This document shows positions 20,700 to 31,621 of a stretch of DNA of 64,000 nt, piece by piece; position 1 is the first letter of the stretch, and every line of letters begins with the position of its first letter. The notes below the pieces were generated by a model. That model did not search any database, was not told where the DNA came from, and worked only from the letters and a program-made list of their open reading frames with translations. A program made the translations under genes and the position numbers. This DNA is from Agrocybe praecox (taxonomy: Eukaryota; Basidiomycota; Agaricomycetes; Agaricales; Agrocybaceae). Location of the stretch: assembly GCA_964017145.1 (NCBI GenBank), contig OZ024849.1, positions 3,410,001 through 3,474,000 of the forward strand. Direction: 5' to 3'.

Positions 20700-21704
20700 A
20701 ATGGCACAGAACTATTAGGAAATGGAAGCTGCAGGAGGAAGTCCTACTCCTGACACTACCGTAGCTGATACAGGCCAAACAAAAAGTCCACTGTCTTCCA
20801 AAGGAAATGGAAAAGAGTATTGAAAGATGATTCTGACAATGAGAATAACGAAACTCTGGTAAGTCAGCTTGGATCTGCTATATCAAAGATCTGTCGATAC
20901 TGACCTACTAATTATCGATGACTAGCCTGTTGTGAAACGACAAAAATGTTTGTAGAAATTCCAAAGCTGGATAAGATGACGGTATGTACTGTAATGTTCT
21001 GCATTTTAACGTCCACATGAACATATTGCTTTCCAGCCTAATATCAAGGTTCAACTCAAACCTCCTTCTCATGCTATGCCCGTATCACAGAAGAAGATCA
21101 ACTTTGAAAGTCTGGCGAAAGACCTAGCTCAATCATTAACATTGAATGTACTCTTACAATTTTATATTTACTGCTTTGTTACTTGCTAAAGCCACTGCCA
21201 GGTCTCTTCCACTCCAGCTAAGGAGAAAACTTCGCTACTGCATCCTCTTCAAATGTCGAAAATGCTCCTCGCGCACGGAGGGTCATTCGCGAGGTGTCGT
21301 GTATACCTCTCACGCTGGCCGAGAAGCAATCCTTAGAAAACCAGATTCAAAGTCAGAGGCGAATTCTGAAAAAGGAAGCTATGTCACCAAAGAAGGAGGT
21401 TTTATCAACACTGAAGAAGGAAGCCTTGTCGTCACCCAAGAGAAAACAAGAGGCTCCAGTGTCATCCAAGAAAGACGTAAACGTGGACACGAGGCTCCCT
21501 TCCTCAAGTCTGTCGGATGCACCATCTTCGCCTGGTCCAACACAGATTTCAGGGAAATTTGAAAGGGACGCATACTTGTCGACGACTCCGGCCAACACAT
21601 CTGAAGAAAAAAGAAAAGGGAAGGAAAAGGAAATCACAACCCCCACTGCCAATTATTCCAAGAGTATAAATTATGCCTTTGACTGCTTCTGGGGCTTCTG
21701 CTAA
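20700..21704 (+). pseudogene. Lys/Ser-rich coding-like remnant, unknown
   Basis: Several short open stretches separated by intron-like GT...AG sequence. The longest (21294-21704) reads CIPLTLAEKQSLENQ followed by repeated KK-EALSSPK-type Lys/Ser blocks and an acidic/basic tail. It may be the N-terminal part of the gene whose later part lies at 23561-24073, with the dioxygenase sequence between them. The function is not recognised, and the frames do not join cleanly. Confidence 0.35.
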
Positions 21705-21714
21705 AGGCTCATTT

Positions 21715-23566
21715 GCGACACAACCCCACGAAAAAGATCCATATCGGTACCAGGTTGGATTCAGAAATTTATTTGCGAGTGAAGCACTGTAAGTGGTTGT
21801 GTCTTCGTTAAAGAGGAAACTTTGGAGTACTCATCAGGTACTTTATCTAGCCCAGGAGCGCTGCCAGATGGGCAGAACAGCCCCCAGAAGAACAAGTATG
21901 ATCTGTACACTGAGGGTGCGAGTATTTCATTCCATTTCGATGTGCTTTCTGTGCATTTGTTAAGATGGTCACTCTCTTTTGTCTCAGATGACCGGAACCT
22001 CTTTCTTCGCCCCTCGAGCAGAGAACTTCCATTCATGTGTATTATTATTGACAGTTGAGGGTTGGAGAAAGGTAGAGGTTAATGATGTGCCTTCTAGGTG
22101 GCTGTACCGCATTCGTCTCTCTGTCGCTCATCAGGGCTTCACCCGCCTGCCCGATAATCCTGACGTTCGTCCTGCTTTGTATCCAAATCTGTCTTTGGAC
22201 TCTTATTGCTCTCGCGCCATATAGCTCGAATCATGCTTCCTTCCACTCAACCCAAAAGTTCACGTTAGCCCCACCCAACTCGCTTGGCATCCGTTCAACC
22301 TGCATCCCGACTCAGAGAAGGTTGACTTTGTGGACGGGTTGAAGACGATCGCAGGAAATGGTGATCCTACTTTGCACGAAGGACTTGCCATCCACATGTA
22401 TCTCGCAAATACGTCCATGGACCGGAAGGTGTTTTGTAATAATGATGGGGATATGTTGATCTTGCCTCAGCAAGGGCGCTTGGATATTCAGACTGAATTC
22501 GGAAAGTGAGTGATATTGAATGTGCTTCACTTGCGTTTCTGAAGATTTATACTCTTTTTTATCCCTGTTTATAAAGGCTTATGGTACGATCTGGTGAACT
22601 GTGTGTCATTCAATGTGGAATGAAGTTCAAAGTTGTCCTTCCTGATGGGCCTTCACGCGGATGTAAGTCATTTCCTCTGGTTTGTCAAGAGCCACTCAGG
22701 AATTTCGCTCTCAGATATTCAAGAAATATACAGTGCTCATTATGTTCTTCCTGAACTCGGGCCCCTTGGAGGACACGGCCTTGCCAATCCTTGAGATTTC
22801 GAGTCACCAATTGCTTCTTTCGATCTTGATCAGAAGCCTTGGAAAAGTAAGTATTGTTCTGTTGAAGATTGAATTGAACAGAATCTAGTTTTGACTACAG
22901 TTATTTACAGGTAGGCTGTTTTTGAAATTCTGTGCGCCGTCCGATCTGACCTTGTCTGCAGGGTCTGTGGTCAACCCCACTCTTGCTCCCAGGAACATAC
23001 CCCCTTCGATGTCGTTGCCTGGCACAGAAAGTAAGGCATTTCTTCTTTACCTCATTTTGAGTTAGTAACTGACATTCTTCTCAGCTATGTCCCGTATAAA
23101 TACGCTATGGAGAAGTTCGTCAATGTAGGAAGTATCTTGAAGGATCACATTGACCCTTCCATCTTCTGTGTCCTTACCGCCAAATTGAAACAAGTAAATG
23201 TTCCTCTTGCAGACTTTTGATTTTCAGTCTGCGATGGGATGTTTCTACGAGTACCTTCAGGCCTCCTGTAAGCTTTGCGTCACTTCCAGCGAAATTTGTA
23301 ATCTAAATCGAATACGTAGTATTACCATAGGAATTCAGCAACGGAATTTATGAGCTTGCTGTATGGTGTATATGGTGGTAGAAGTGATGGCTTCCAACCA
23401 GGTATGTAGAAATGTTTCTTGTAGGAAATCTTCTTTCATTAACAAGAGCCTTGAAGGTGGTGCCAGCTACGAAACTGGTTTCTGTCCACACGGAGGTTCG
23501 TTTAATTTTGTAACGAGTTCAAGAAGGAGACGGAGGCTGAGCTGAAGTCGATGCGAGTTCATGAAG
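21715..23566 (+). pseudogene. Homogentisate 1,2-dioxygenase pseudogene
   Basis: Remnant of the enzyme that opens the ring of homogentisate in tyrosine/phenylalanine breakdown. Recognisable in order are DPYRYQVGF, LPDGQNSPQKNKYDLY, GTSFFAPRAENFHS, WLYRIR, VHVSPTQLAWHPFNL, KVDFVDGLKTIAG, LPQQGRLDIQTEFGKL, LPELGPLGGHGLANP, QEHTPFDVVAWH, DHIDPSIFCVLTAK, YYHRNSATEFMSLLYG and GFCPHG. The iron-ligand motifs HRNxxxE and PHG are still visible. About eight short introns are kept, so this is DNA-derived, not a retrocopy. Breaks are TGA instead of Arg after ANP (about 22794), a frameshift after PLADF (about 23219), and loss of the C-terminus after MRVHEG near 23566. Confidence 0.85.
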
Positions 23567-24073
23567 GTCGCAAACGGTATCTCTCGACAAGCGTTGACTC
23601 AAAAATATGGTCTTCCTGGAATGGGGTTTCTCTGGGCCTCGAAAGACAAGAAACGCCAATTCATGCTACCTACATACAAGACTAACCCCGATATGCCACA
23701 CGCAGTGGGTGAGCTGGGGTTGCTATTGAGCTGCAGAGACGAGATGTGCAGAGATTGTCCCTGGACACTTTTTGTCCGCACGATAGGCGACAGTAGCAAG
23801 AAGGTGAAATGGACGTACGTGGGGGAGTACATCTGTAACGTCGTTGGTTGGTTGAGCAAGGAGGAATTTATTTTGCGGTACGAGGCTGTATGTTCCTTTT
23901 TCTTTCCTCTCCGCATGAGTTGGACTAAATTTGGTGACTCTATCCAGGTGAAACTTGTATGGGGCAAGAAGATTGCTAAGCATAAGAAGTATCCACTAAT
24001 AGTAAGGATCTGCCAACGAACAAACTGGACACCAACAAAGCTATGTTTTGTAGATGTGATAAAGGTCTCGTAA
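23561..24073 (+). pseudogene. DUF6697-like fragment
   Basis: An open stretch with ELGLLLSCRDEMCRDCPWTLFV, then YVGEYICNVVGWLSKEEF. This matches my memory of the small domain found in many Agaricomycete hypothetical proteins (DUF6697). A GT-AG intron probably spans about 23890-23948. The sequence breaks up after about 24050. It begins exactly where the dioxygenase similarity ends. The family call is from memory and moderate at best; the function is unknown. Confidence 0.4.
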
Positions 24074-25960
24074 CATCTAATACGTGGTCTGAAGAAGACA
24101 GAAGTAAGCGAAAATCTTCTCATTGCTGCCGGATTTGCTGATTGAAAAATAACCAACAGAACAATTTTTATTTCTGGCTATTCTCAGGTACCTAGGTACC
24201 TGTTTACCGAGTCACCGGTTAAGTCATGTGACTATTGGTTAGTCAGGATCCTGGCAAAATGGATAGGCACCTATCCAAGTTCAACGCTCACCAAGTTCAA
24301 CGCTCAATATCAGCCCGACTTGAAGCCAATCGAAGTCGCTCTATGAGACGCTGCTGGCCAAGAAGAGTACGATCACCTCCCTCCACATCGACTTTCCCAT
24401 CAGTCTAGCCAATGTTTTGGATAAAGTGTGTCTTTCCACATTGAGTGGCTGATGTTTCTGGCTAGCTGGCTGGTTGGAGGGCGAGAGGGCAGCGATTTGT
24501 TGGGCCACGGACGGTTTCATCTACCAATGCATGGTGCTCAAAATCAAATGTACAATCTGCTATTTCCCAATGGGACACCACCACGAGGAGAACGGTATCC
24601 TGCTTACCATCCTTATCGACGTCCAGCACCCAACAGCCATCATCAGCATCATCTATGACATCATCATCCCCAATTTACGGACATCAGCCTCCATGCGCGC
24701 GTCCAGATGCTTCGTCCTCGAGCTCATCACTTAACTCGTTGGGCAGCCAGCGAGTTAGGACGATCAGCAACCAGAGTGCCATTAAACTCCGGCCTCTCCC
24801 CGTTTGGCCCACTCTGCCTGCTCATTGCCATCCCCTGCTCCTACTCTTTTCCCCGCTTCACGATCACATATCCCACCACATACGCATACAGGCTCAGTTT
24901 TCTTAGTTCATCCATCTACATCCACCAATGACCAGCAAGTGTATCTCCAACAACAGGACCACCAGATGTGCTCTCGCTCAAATTCATACAACCATCCTGT
25001 AGGTCAGGCCGAAGCCCCAGGTCCGTTGGCCGGACTCCAGATCCTAACCACATCGATGGACCGCACCAGTATGGTCATCAGAATGGACCGAGTCACTCGG
25101 AGGGCATACTGTGGGTTTGACATGTCCAAGGGTCTACTGGACACACCTTCGAGTACGTTTTCTAGCACAACCACCATATCCACGACCTCTTTTTTGACAA
25201 ACGAGAATATCACCACCACTGTCACCGCAACCACCACTGCGACCAACAGCAACCGCTCCTCAGCGATCTACCAACATACCAACACGCGAATTTCAATGCA
25301 TCAGCACCTGCTCTAAGCACGAGTGCTTCGAGTGGTTCTGCGAACCCAGCGACTCTCCAACACCGATCCGCGATAGCCCCTGTGAAGAGGCTGACATTTG
25401 CGATGAATTTGTCGGTTTATGATACCTTTTTGGTGTCTGTGTATGATCACGGGAGTGAGCCTGCGACCTGGAGTCGGTTGATGCCGGCATTGGCTCAGAG
25501 GATTAAGGAAGAGCTGAATTCGTATAAGATGGAGGAGATGGAAGTGCATGCTGTGAGTTGGATTCAGTACGTCTTTTTTGTTTGTTTCTTTGAAATGTTA
25601 TCCTGATTTTCTTTTCTCTAGTATGCAGTTCTTTGTTTTAAAAAAGCTGCTATGGCCACGACGGGTCGTTATATCCCATCTTAATCTCATTAGGCACCCA
25701 TACATACTTACTATGATATACCTGACGATATCCATTTCTTTTTTTCCTTTTTCTTTGGTCTCTATTCTCCTACCCTGCCCGCCTATTATTACCCCCCAGA
25801 TGACATGGACGGACCTCTTGCCCCTCACCTCTGGACGATTGCACTGTGCTCTGGAAGGTATGGGCGTGATGTTCGCATTGCTGCTGCTGCTGCCACCTGC
25901 CTGCTGGGTGCCCGATCCGCCAGACGCTGATACGACCGGTGTTCGGCTGTGACTGAACTT
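24074..25960 (+). other. Degraded coding-like region
   Basis: Long Pro/His/Ser/Thr-rich frames without a stable start. One segment (25377-25551, PVKRLTFAMNLSVYDTF through EELNSYKMEEMEVH) looks like conserved protein and ends at a GTGAGT donor, so it may be an exon of a lost host gene. The function is not recognised. At the left, 24185-24202 is a perfect 18-bp palindrome (CAGGTACCTAGGTACCTG), and 24242-24255 is a degenerate form of the GGCCAGGATCCTGGCC palindrome. Confidence 0.35.
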
Positions 25961-27912
25961 TAACCAAGTATCTATCCTACTTAATTTTCGGCATAATAAA
26001 CACGTTTATTATTAAGTCTACATAAGTACAGAGCGAGGATAGCTACATGTTTGGCTAGGGAAAACCATTCTACGAACCCTAGGACGAACCTTACGAATGC
26101 TAGAGTTAGTTATAGTAGTTCCTCGGAAATGCGTGGAACACTTTAACAGCGATGCAGCAGGATCGAAGGCTCCTAGGATAATATTCAACCATCAGGAATG
26201 TAAGCTAGAGCCTGCTGATAATAAGCTTAAACGGCGCTATAGCCACTTATTATTACGCAGTGCGCGATGCGTCCACATCTACCTAATATGGAAACGGAAA
26301 GTTCCCACCATATGAAAGTACATGTAAACTACTGCCAACGTTCCTAGGAACGCTAACTCAAGGCGGTAGGACTGATCCTAGCATTAACAAAGTACATTAC
26401 TGGTCCCTAGGAACATAGTGGGCACTATGCAAACGAAATGACAAGCACTAGTAATGCCAATTAGGACTTGCCGACGTCTGCTCGAGTCAGATCGCTGATA
26501 AACCTAAAAGGAGAAGTTCCTAGGAACGCTTACACATGGTCTTAAGGCCCTCGGATATGTGCAGTTACCTTAAACAGCAGTTGTGGAGCCGAGGATTGTA
26601 GATCCATACGATAACACGGTACTCCGATGCTTCGGACCCTACGACGTCGATCAATGATCGTCGGCTAATGCGAATAAGCGCCCTCGGGGTGTCATGCTCG
26701 AGTCAGCGACTTGCCCAACCATACGAACCCTTCCGAGGGTATACAAAAACACGCATGGTACCTACTGGTTGCTTATGCATCGAGTGGAGCTACCTAGCGT
26801 TAACCAATAATATTATTTCCTGTATTTTCCGAGCATTTCCGATCCGTTCCAAGTATTCCTGTATTTTCCGAGATCTGGCACTATATAAACAGCCTGTAAA
26901 TTACCGTAGCACCCCAGATAAACTAGAACCCAGTTGTCCACATTCGAGGAATGCGCATTGAGTTGCAAACTCCTAGGATCGACCTTTGGTACCTAATAAA
27001 TCTCCGCGAGAGTTGGTTTTATCGAACAGACTACCTACCGTGTCATTTGAGCATCTTGGCGTTAGTTGAGCAACTTGAGTTAACTTGTAGAGTTCTCGAG
27101 GAACCTAAATAAACGTATTGGGATAAAGTTTCCTCTGTCTTAAGTGACATAAAGCTTAATACCCGCCTAAGTGGCAAGAATTGTCTAAGTGACGCCTAAG
27201 TGGCCCGTTCCTAGGGATAAGTTCCCTGCCTAAGTGGCAAATAGTCTAAGTGACGCCTAAGTGGCCCGTTTAGGATTGAGTCCCCTTTCTAAGTGATTAA
27301 AAGACTTTGGATTAAGTATCCAGCCTAAGTGGCGAACTACCTACACACTACATCTTGTGGAAACACATTAAATCTACGTTTACACTTTCCGAGGAACTTC
27401 GCTTTGTGCGTAAGCTACTCAAACACTTGTGATCTTCGATCCTAGGAAACGTTCTGTTGCATTAGAGAGCGTATCTTTAGAGAGAAAACATAATTAACGA
27501 CGCGTATCGCGTATCCCTCCCACGAAAGAACTAATCACATTGATTGGGTTTTGTTTCGGAGTATATACAAAGTACAAATCGTACATACACACTCAACCCC
27601 GCAGCAAGCACCTTAACGCAGGCAATGGTAGTGTCTCGAGTGAAGAAGAGTGAAGTATGGAAGTGGTACAGGGTGTGCAATGAGCTATGGCCAGGCTGGG
27701 GATGGGGTGGGTACACGTAGTACTAGTAGTTGGTCCCGCAGACTCGAAAATCTTATCAAATTGACTGTTGTCGAATACTATCTGAAGATTCTGAAGATTC
27801 ATATTCATTATGTTATACTAGTGGATCACCTTAAGTAAAAGGATTTCGTAGTAGCTAACAATCACAGGAAAAGGTGAGGGAGTAGGTGTGATTAAGGCAT
27901 AGTTAAGCGAGG
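25961..27912. other. Non-coding stretch with CCTAGG motifs, a TATA-like box and tandem repeats
   Basis: No credible ORF over almost 2 kb. It contains repeated TTCCTAGGAAC-type palindromes (about 26341, 26519) and two copies of CCTGTATTTTCCGAG (about 26820 and 26860). It also has CTATATAAAC near 26881 and tandem CCTAAGTGGC/CTAAGTGACG units at 27155-27340. A decayed long LTR is possible, but I cannot show paired ends. Confidence 0.4.
27155..27340. repeat. Tandem repeat, about 64-bp unit built on CTAAGTG
   Basis: The block GCCTAAGTGGC...GTCTAAGTGACGCCTAAGTGGCCCGTT occurs twice in succession with small changes. Further isolated CTAAGTG motifs follow to 27340. Confidence 0.75.
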
Positions 27913-27932
27913 TTGGCCAGGATCCTGGCCAA
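27913..27932. promoter_or_regulatory. Palindrome TTGGCCAGGATCCTGGCCAA, copy 4 (upstream of TET-like gene)
   Basis: Here the palindrome extends to 20 bp. It ends 52 bp before the ATG of the TET/JBP-like gene. The flanks are unlike those of the other copies. Confidence 0.65.
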
Positions 27933-29887
27933 TGTTAAGTGAAGTTGACCAACCAACTATTTGCTACCATATTGCTGCTATTTCATGCAGTCATTGCTCG
28001 TTACTCGCTCACAATTGGAATTCCTAGTCTACATCACTTCTCAATGGGAAGTTGATTTCCCAGAGCAGGAGAATCAGCTACAAGAAGTGCTCGATTGTCT
28101 GGTATTGGCATTAGCTGGCATAGAACCTGGTGACTGCTTTGATGAAAATTACCTGGCCGACAACGCTAGCTTCTCGAGCATTTACCAAGAACCCCACAAT
28201 GTTAGTTGTCTTGCACAACACTGTGAGCCATGTATTTTGGGTAAGTGGGCTTCTCTTTCTAACTTTACATGGTACCGGTGACTCATGGCTTGGGTTGTTC
28301 TAGCTACCCCGGTATTTCATTTCGGTACAGAAAATATGATGTCATTCAACTTCCAACATTCGGCATCCAGTGGATTATCTATGTTGGGCCCATTTGGTCA
28401 ATCCACCTCACAATACAATACACGATCAAAAAATTCCCATTTAGGAGAGACATTAGGGACACATAGACAGCAAAAGAGCCTCAAAATTAGGATCCGAATT
28501 CCAAATCGCTTGCGTGGTCCTAATGGCCCAGGTGGGGATGCAAGACTATGCCAACAGCTCTCTGTTTTCCAACAACTTCACGCGGCGGCACGCAATCGAG
28601 CACAACAGCAAGCAGGTGCAACTGATACCGAAGAGTCGAGTGATGAAGGTAGAGATATGGATGGGGTAGCCATGGTACTCAGTGATGATGCCAATGGTGA
28701 TATCAATATGGGTGGCGTTACGCATGAGTGGTTAATCCATGGCCAAACCAATCTACATTTGAAGGCACCAAAGATGGCGCAAAAAAAGGGGAAGAAAGTG
28801 GTGGTAAAACTCGCACTAACATCAAAGGATTTACTTTTTTCCCTGGTCGACAAAAAGTACTTGCAAATTCTGGAGAGCGAGCATTTCAAGGCCGATTTAC
28901 GGAGTTTATTGGATGGGGGGACAATGAGCAGCAGCAAGGGGTTATGCAGAAATAGTGCAACACTGAAAGATCTTGCGCTGCATTGCTCATCTCAGCAATC
29001 AAAGGAAGCCATCTTTCAGTTCATCTCCATGATAACCCTCATTCAGCTGGAAGCTAAAGTGCGAAGGTAATATTTCTTCTTGAGTTGAAGCAAATTTATA
29101 TATACTTATGTCTTTTACTTTCAGTGCAATTACAGGGCCACCGATAAGAACCAAGACAGCAAATTTTCAAGAAGAATTGTCTTTCCTCTCTTATTCAACA
29201 TTCAAGCGTGATTTCAAGGGTGCTACTTCGTTTGCAAAATTAGCTGAAGCAGGTATGTGATATATATATATATATATTGTTTTTGTTTGACACCTGCTTG
29301 GAAATCTGTTATAGGTACTGTATATATCTTGCTGTTGGTTGCATGCGCACAAATGAAGACTGCTATTATTGATCGCATGAGTGTAACCGACCTCAACAAG
29401 GTCTTGGATGTCATTAACAATCCTGATTCAAGTGAGCTTTTCTTCAATATCTCTGATCTAGTCACTCAAGGGATATGTAGCTGATCCGTTAGGAAGAATT
29501 GTGTGGGAAGAACTCATTCCTATCATAGCTAAGCTACGACAGGAGTGGCCAATGCGTATTGACACACATTTCAGTGAGCATCTCATAGGAACGTACAAGA
29601 CTGTTCCCAGATTAGATTGCTCCGACATAGAAGAAAGTCGCCAATACTTTGGCTCGATTCGGTCTAAGTTAGTATCGTTTTTATTGTACTTTTTGGATAT
29701 TGTATTCATCATTATTCTAGCTCACACAAACTATTGGAAATGAACAGAAACGCTTGGGCGCCCTGCTTGACTCCATTGCTAGGCGCGAACATACTTGATG
29801 GACGATCTACTTCTTTTTCTCCTCCACCTTATTCCTCTCCTCTTCCACCATTATCACCTTTGCCTTTACCTCATTTATCATCTTCTG

Positions 29888-31621
29888 GAGGTCTTTACAC
29901 TGCCCCACATATACTGATCGGAACTGCTCAGAAATTTGACTTTTCCGAGCAGTTCTGAGCAGAAATATGTCTTTTTCTTCCCTGCCAAATGGCTGAGAAA
30001 GACCCACTTTTTTTCCAAGCAATTCTGATCAGAATTACTCAGAAAAGTCAGAACTGATCAGACAGCTCGGAAATTGAGCTCCCATATTACCAAGTGAAAT
30101 TGGTCAGAAACACTCAGAAATGAGTTAGACGAGGCGCTACAGGCTCAAATCACATGACCATCACCTTCCCAATTAAAGAAAAATGGGTGCGGCATTCAGG
30201 AATTGAACCCACATCCTCACAGAAGGTCATGTGACTCAAAATGGGGCGCTCATCCAACTGCACCACTCAAGCTTTGGCTACATGTAGTTGTGTAGTTAAT
30301 ATATACCCTACGTAAGTACCTACAAAGTAATACCTATGATATATTTTATTTTATTTATTTTGTGGTTATTTTGTCATTTCTGCCAAAACCGTAACATATT
30401 ACGTCACATTTAATGTTTGATAAATATATTTCGAATATTTTAGGAATTATCGTGATTTTTTCATTATTTTAGGAGGTCCGTGTGACATACAAACGACAAT
30501 TTTTGTAAAATTCCTAAAATAGATGTCTGGGCCGCTGCGGAAATTGCTGGCACAGCCACAACCCTCTGCCCTTGCCGCGTCATCACTGTTTCCTTTCTTC
30601 CTGACCACTACCACCATCCACCCACCCTTTGCCACCACTACATTCCGTCGCCACCACGCCGCAATGCCAACAACGACGGCAATGACGACGATAACGGCAA
30701 CGACGACACCAGCGACAACGGCAATGACGACGATAACGGCAACGACGACACCAGCGACAACAGCAACGACGCCAGCAACGACGCCAACGCCAGCAACGAC
30801 GTTGACGACGACACGTCAGCGAAAACGACACAGTGACACCAACGACGACACACGACGGCACGGCAACGACACGCATGCCAGTGACAATGACAACGACAAC
30901 GACAGGGTGACGACAACGACAACGCCACGCCAATGGTGACACCACGGCGACGACGACACGATGACGGGGCAACGACGGTGACGACGACGACGACTCGCTA
31001 ATGCCAACGCCAACGACACGCCCACGACGAACGCCAGCAAACGAGGCGGCGGGCTTGGGGGCAAGGGCGTGACGTGGCAAGGTGAGGGGTGGGGCATTTA
31101 GGACGACGACGAGTTGAGTACCCCTCCGTTTTCTCGCTCCCCGCCACTGTCCATAGGCTGGGCCTCTCTATCCCTCCTCTCCCATCCCCTTCCTTCTCCC
31201 CACCCACTTCCTTTCTCTGCCCTATCCCCTCCCATCTCCTTCTCTTCCCTCTATCCTCCCCTTTCCATACTCCCTTCCCCCCTTTTTCTCCAATTAAAAA
31301 TAACTATATAACTATATAAACATCATGTATATTATGCACTGTCTTAATTAATTAATAAATTTTCGCTTTTTTATATGTTTTTTTGTGTGATTCCTATGTT
31401 TTTGGTGAATGTTATGTTTTTTTAAACATAAGTAACATTGCATAAAACATGCAAACAGCAAGTTTCCACTAAGTTGGACAGGATTATGGATGGAGTCCAG
31501 GTCAGAAACACTTGGTAATGATCAGACACATTTGGTAATGGTCAGAATTGCTCAGAATTGCTCAGAAATTTTGTTGTCTGATCAGTTCTGAGCGGAACAT
31601 GTGGGGCACTGTAAAGTACTG
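29888..31621 (-). mobile_element. KDZ-family non-autonomous element 1 (1734 bp, TSD ATCTTCTG)
   Basis: The termini GAGGTCTTTACACTGCCCC and, inverted, CAGTACTTTACAGTGCCCC match those of element 3. A perfect 8-bp target duplication ATCTTCTG flanks it (29880-29887 and 31622-31629). Subterminal arrays of TCAGAACTGCTCAGAA-like motifs sit at both ends. Inside are a tRNA-like sequence (30189-30272), an AT-rich part and a GAC-repeat block (30650-31020), followed by a pyrimidine-rich stretch. There is no transposase. It interrupts the TET-like exon and is inverted relative to element 3. Confidence 0.88.
30189..30272 (-). other. tRNA-like pol III promoter module in element 1
   Basis: On the minus strand, TGGTGCAGTTGG fits the A-box consensus (TRGYNNARNNGG) at every position. 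GGTTCAATTCC, about 45 nt downstream, fits the B-box consensus (GGTTCRANTCC) perfectly. A D-arm-like stem (GTGC/GCGC) surrounds the A box. The acceptor stem does not pair, so a functional tRNA is unlikely. The counterpart in element 3 is at 41071-41149. Confidence 0.6.

Noticed and set aside
30189..30272. A functional tRNA gene
   Set aside because: The A and B boxes are good, but the acceptor stem does not pair and the anticodon arm is not regular, so I report it only as a tRNA-like promoter module.
30523..31080. Long ORFs on both strands rich in Thr/Asp or Arg/Val/Ser
   Set aside because: Translation of the GAC/GTC triplet block inside element 1; the same block gives similar ORFs in elements 2 and 3 flanks in other frames.
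31089..31319. Pro/Ser/Phe-rich ORFs over the pyrimidine tract
   Set aside because: Translation of a CCT/TCC-rich tract that also occurs in the 63.0-63.2 kb repeat in another frame.
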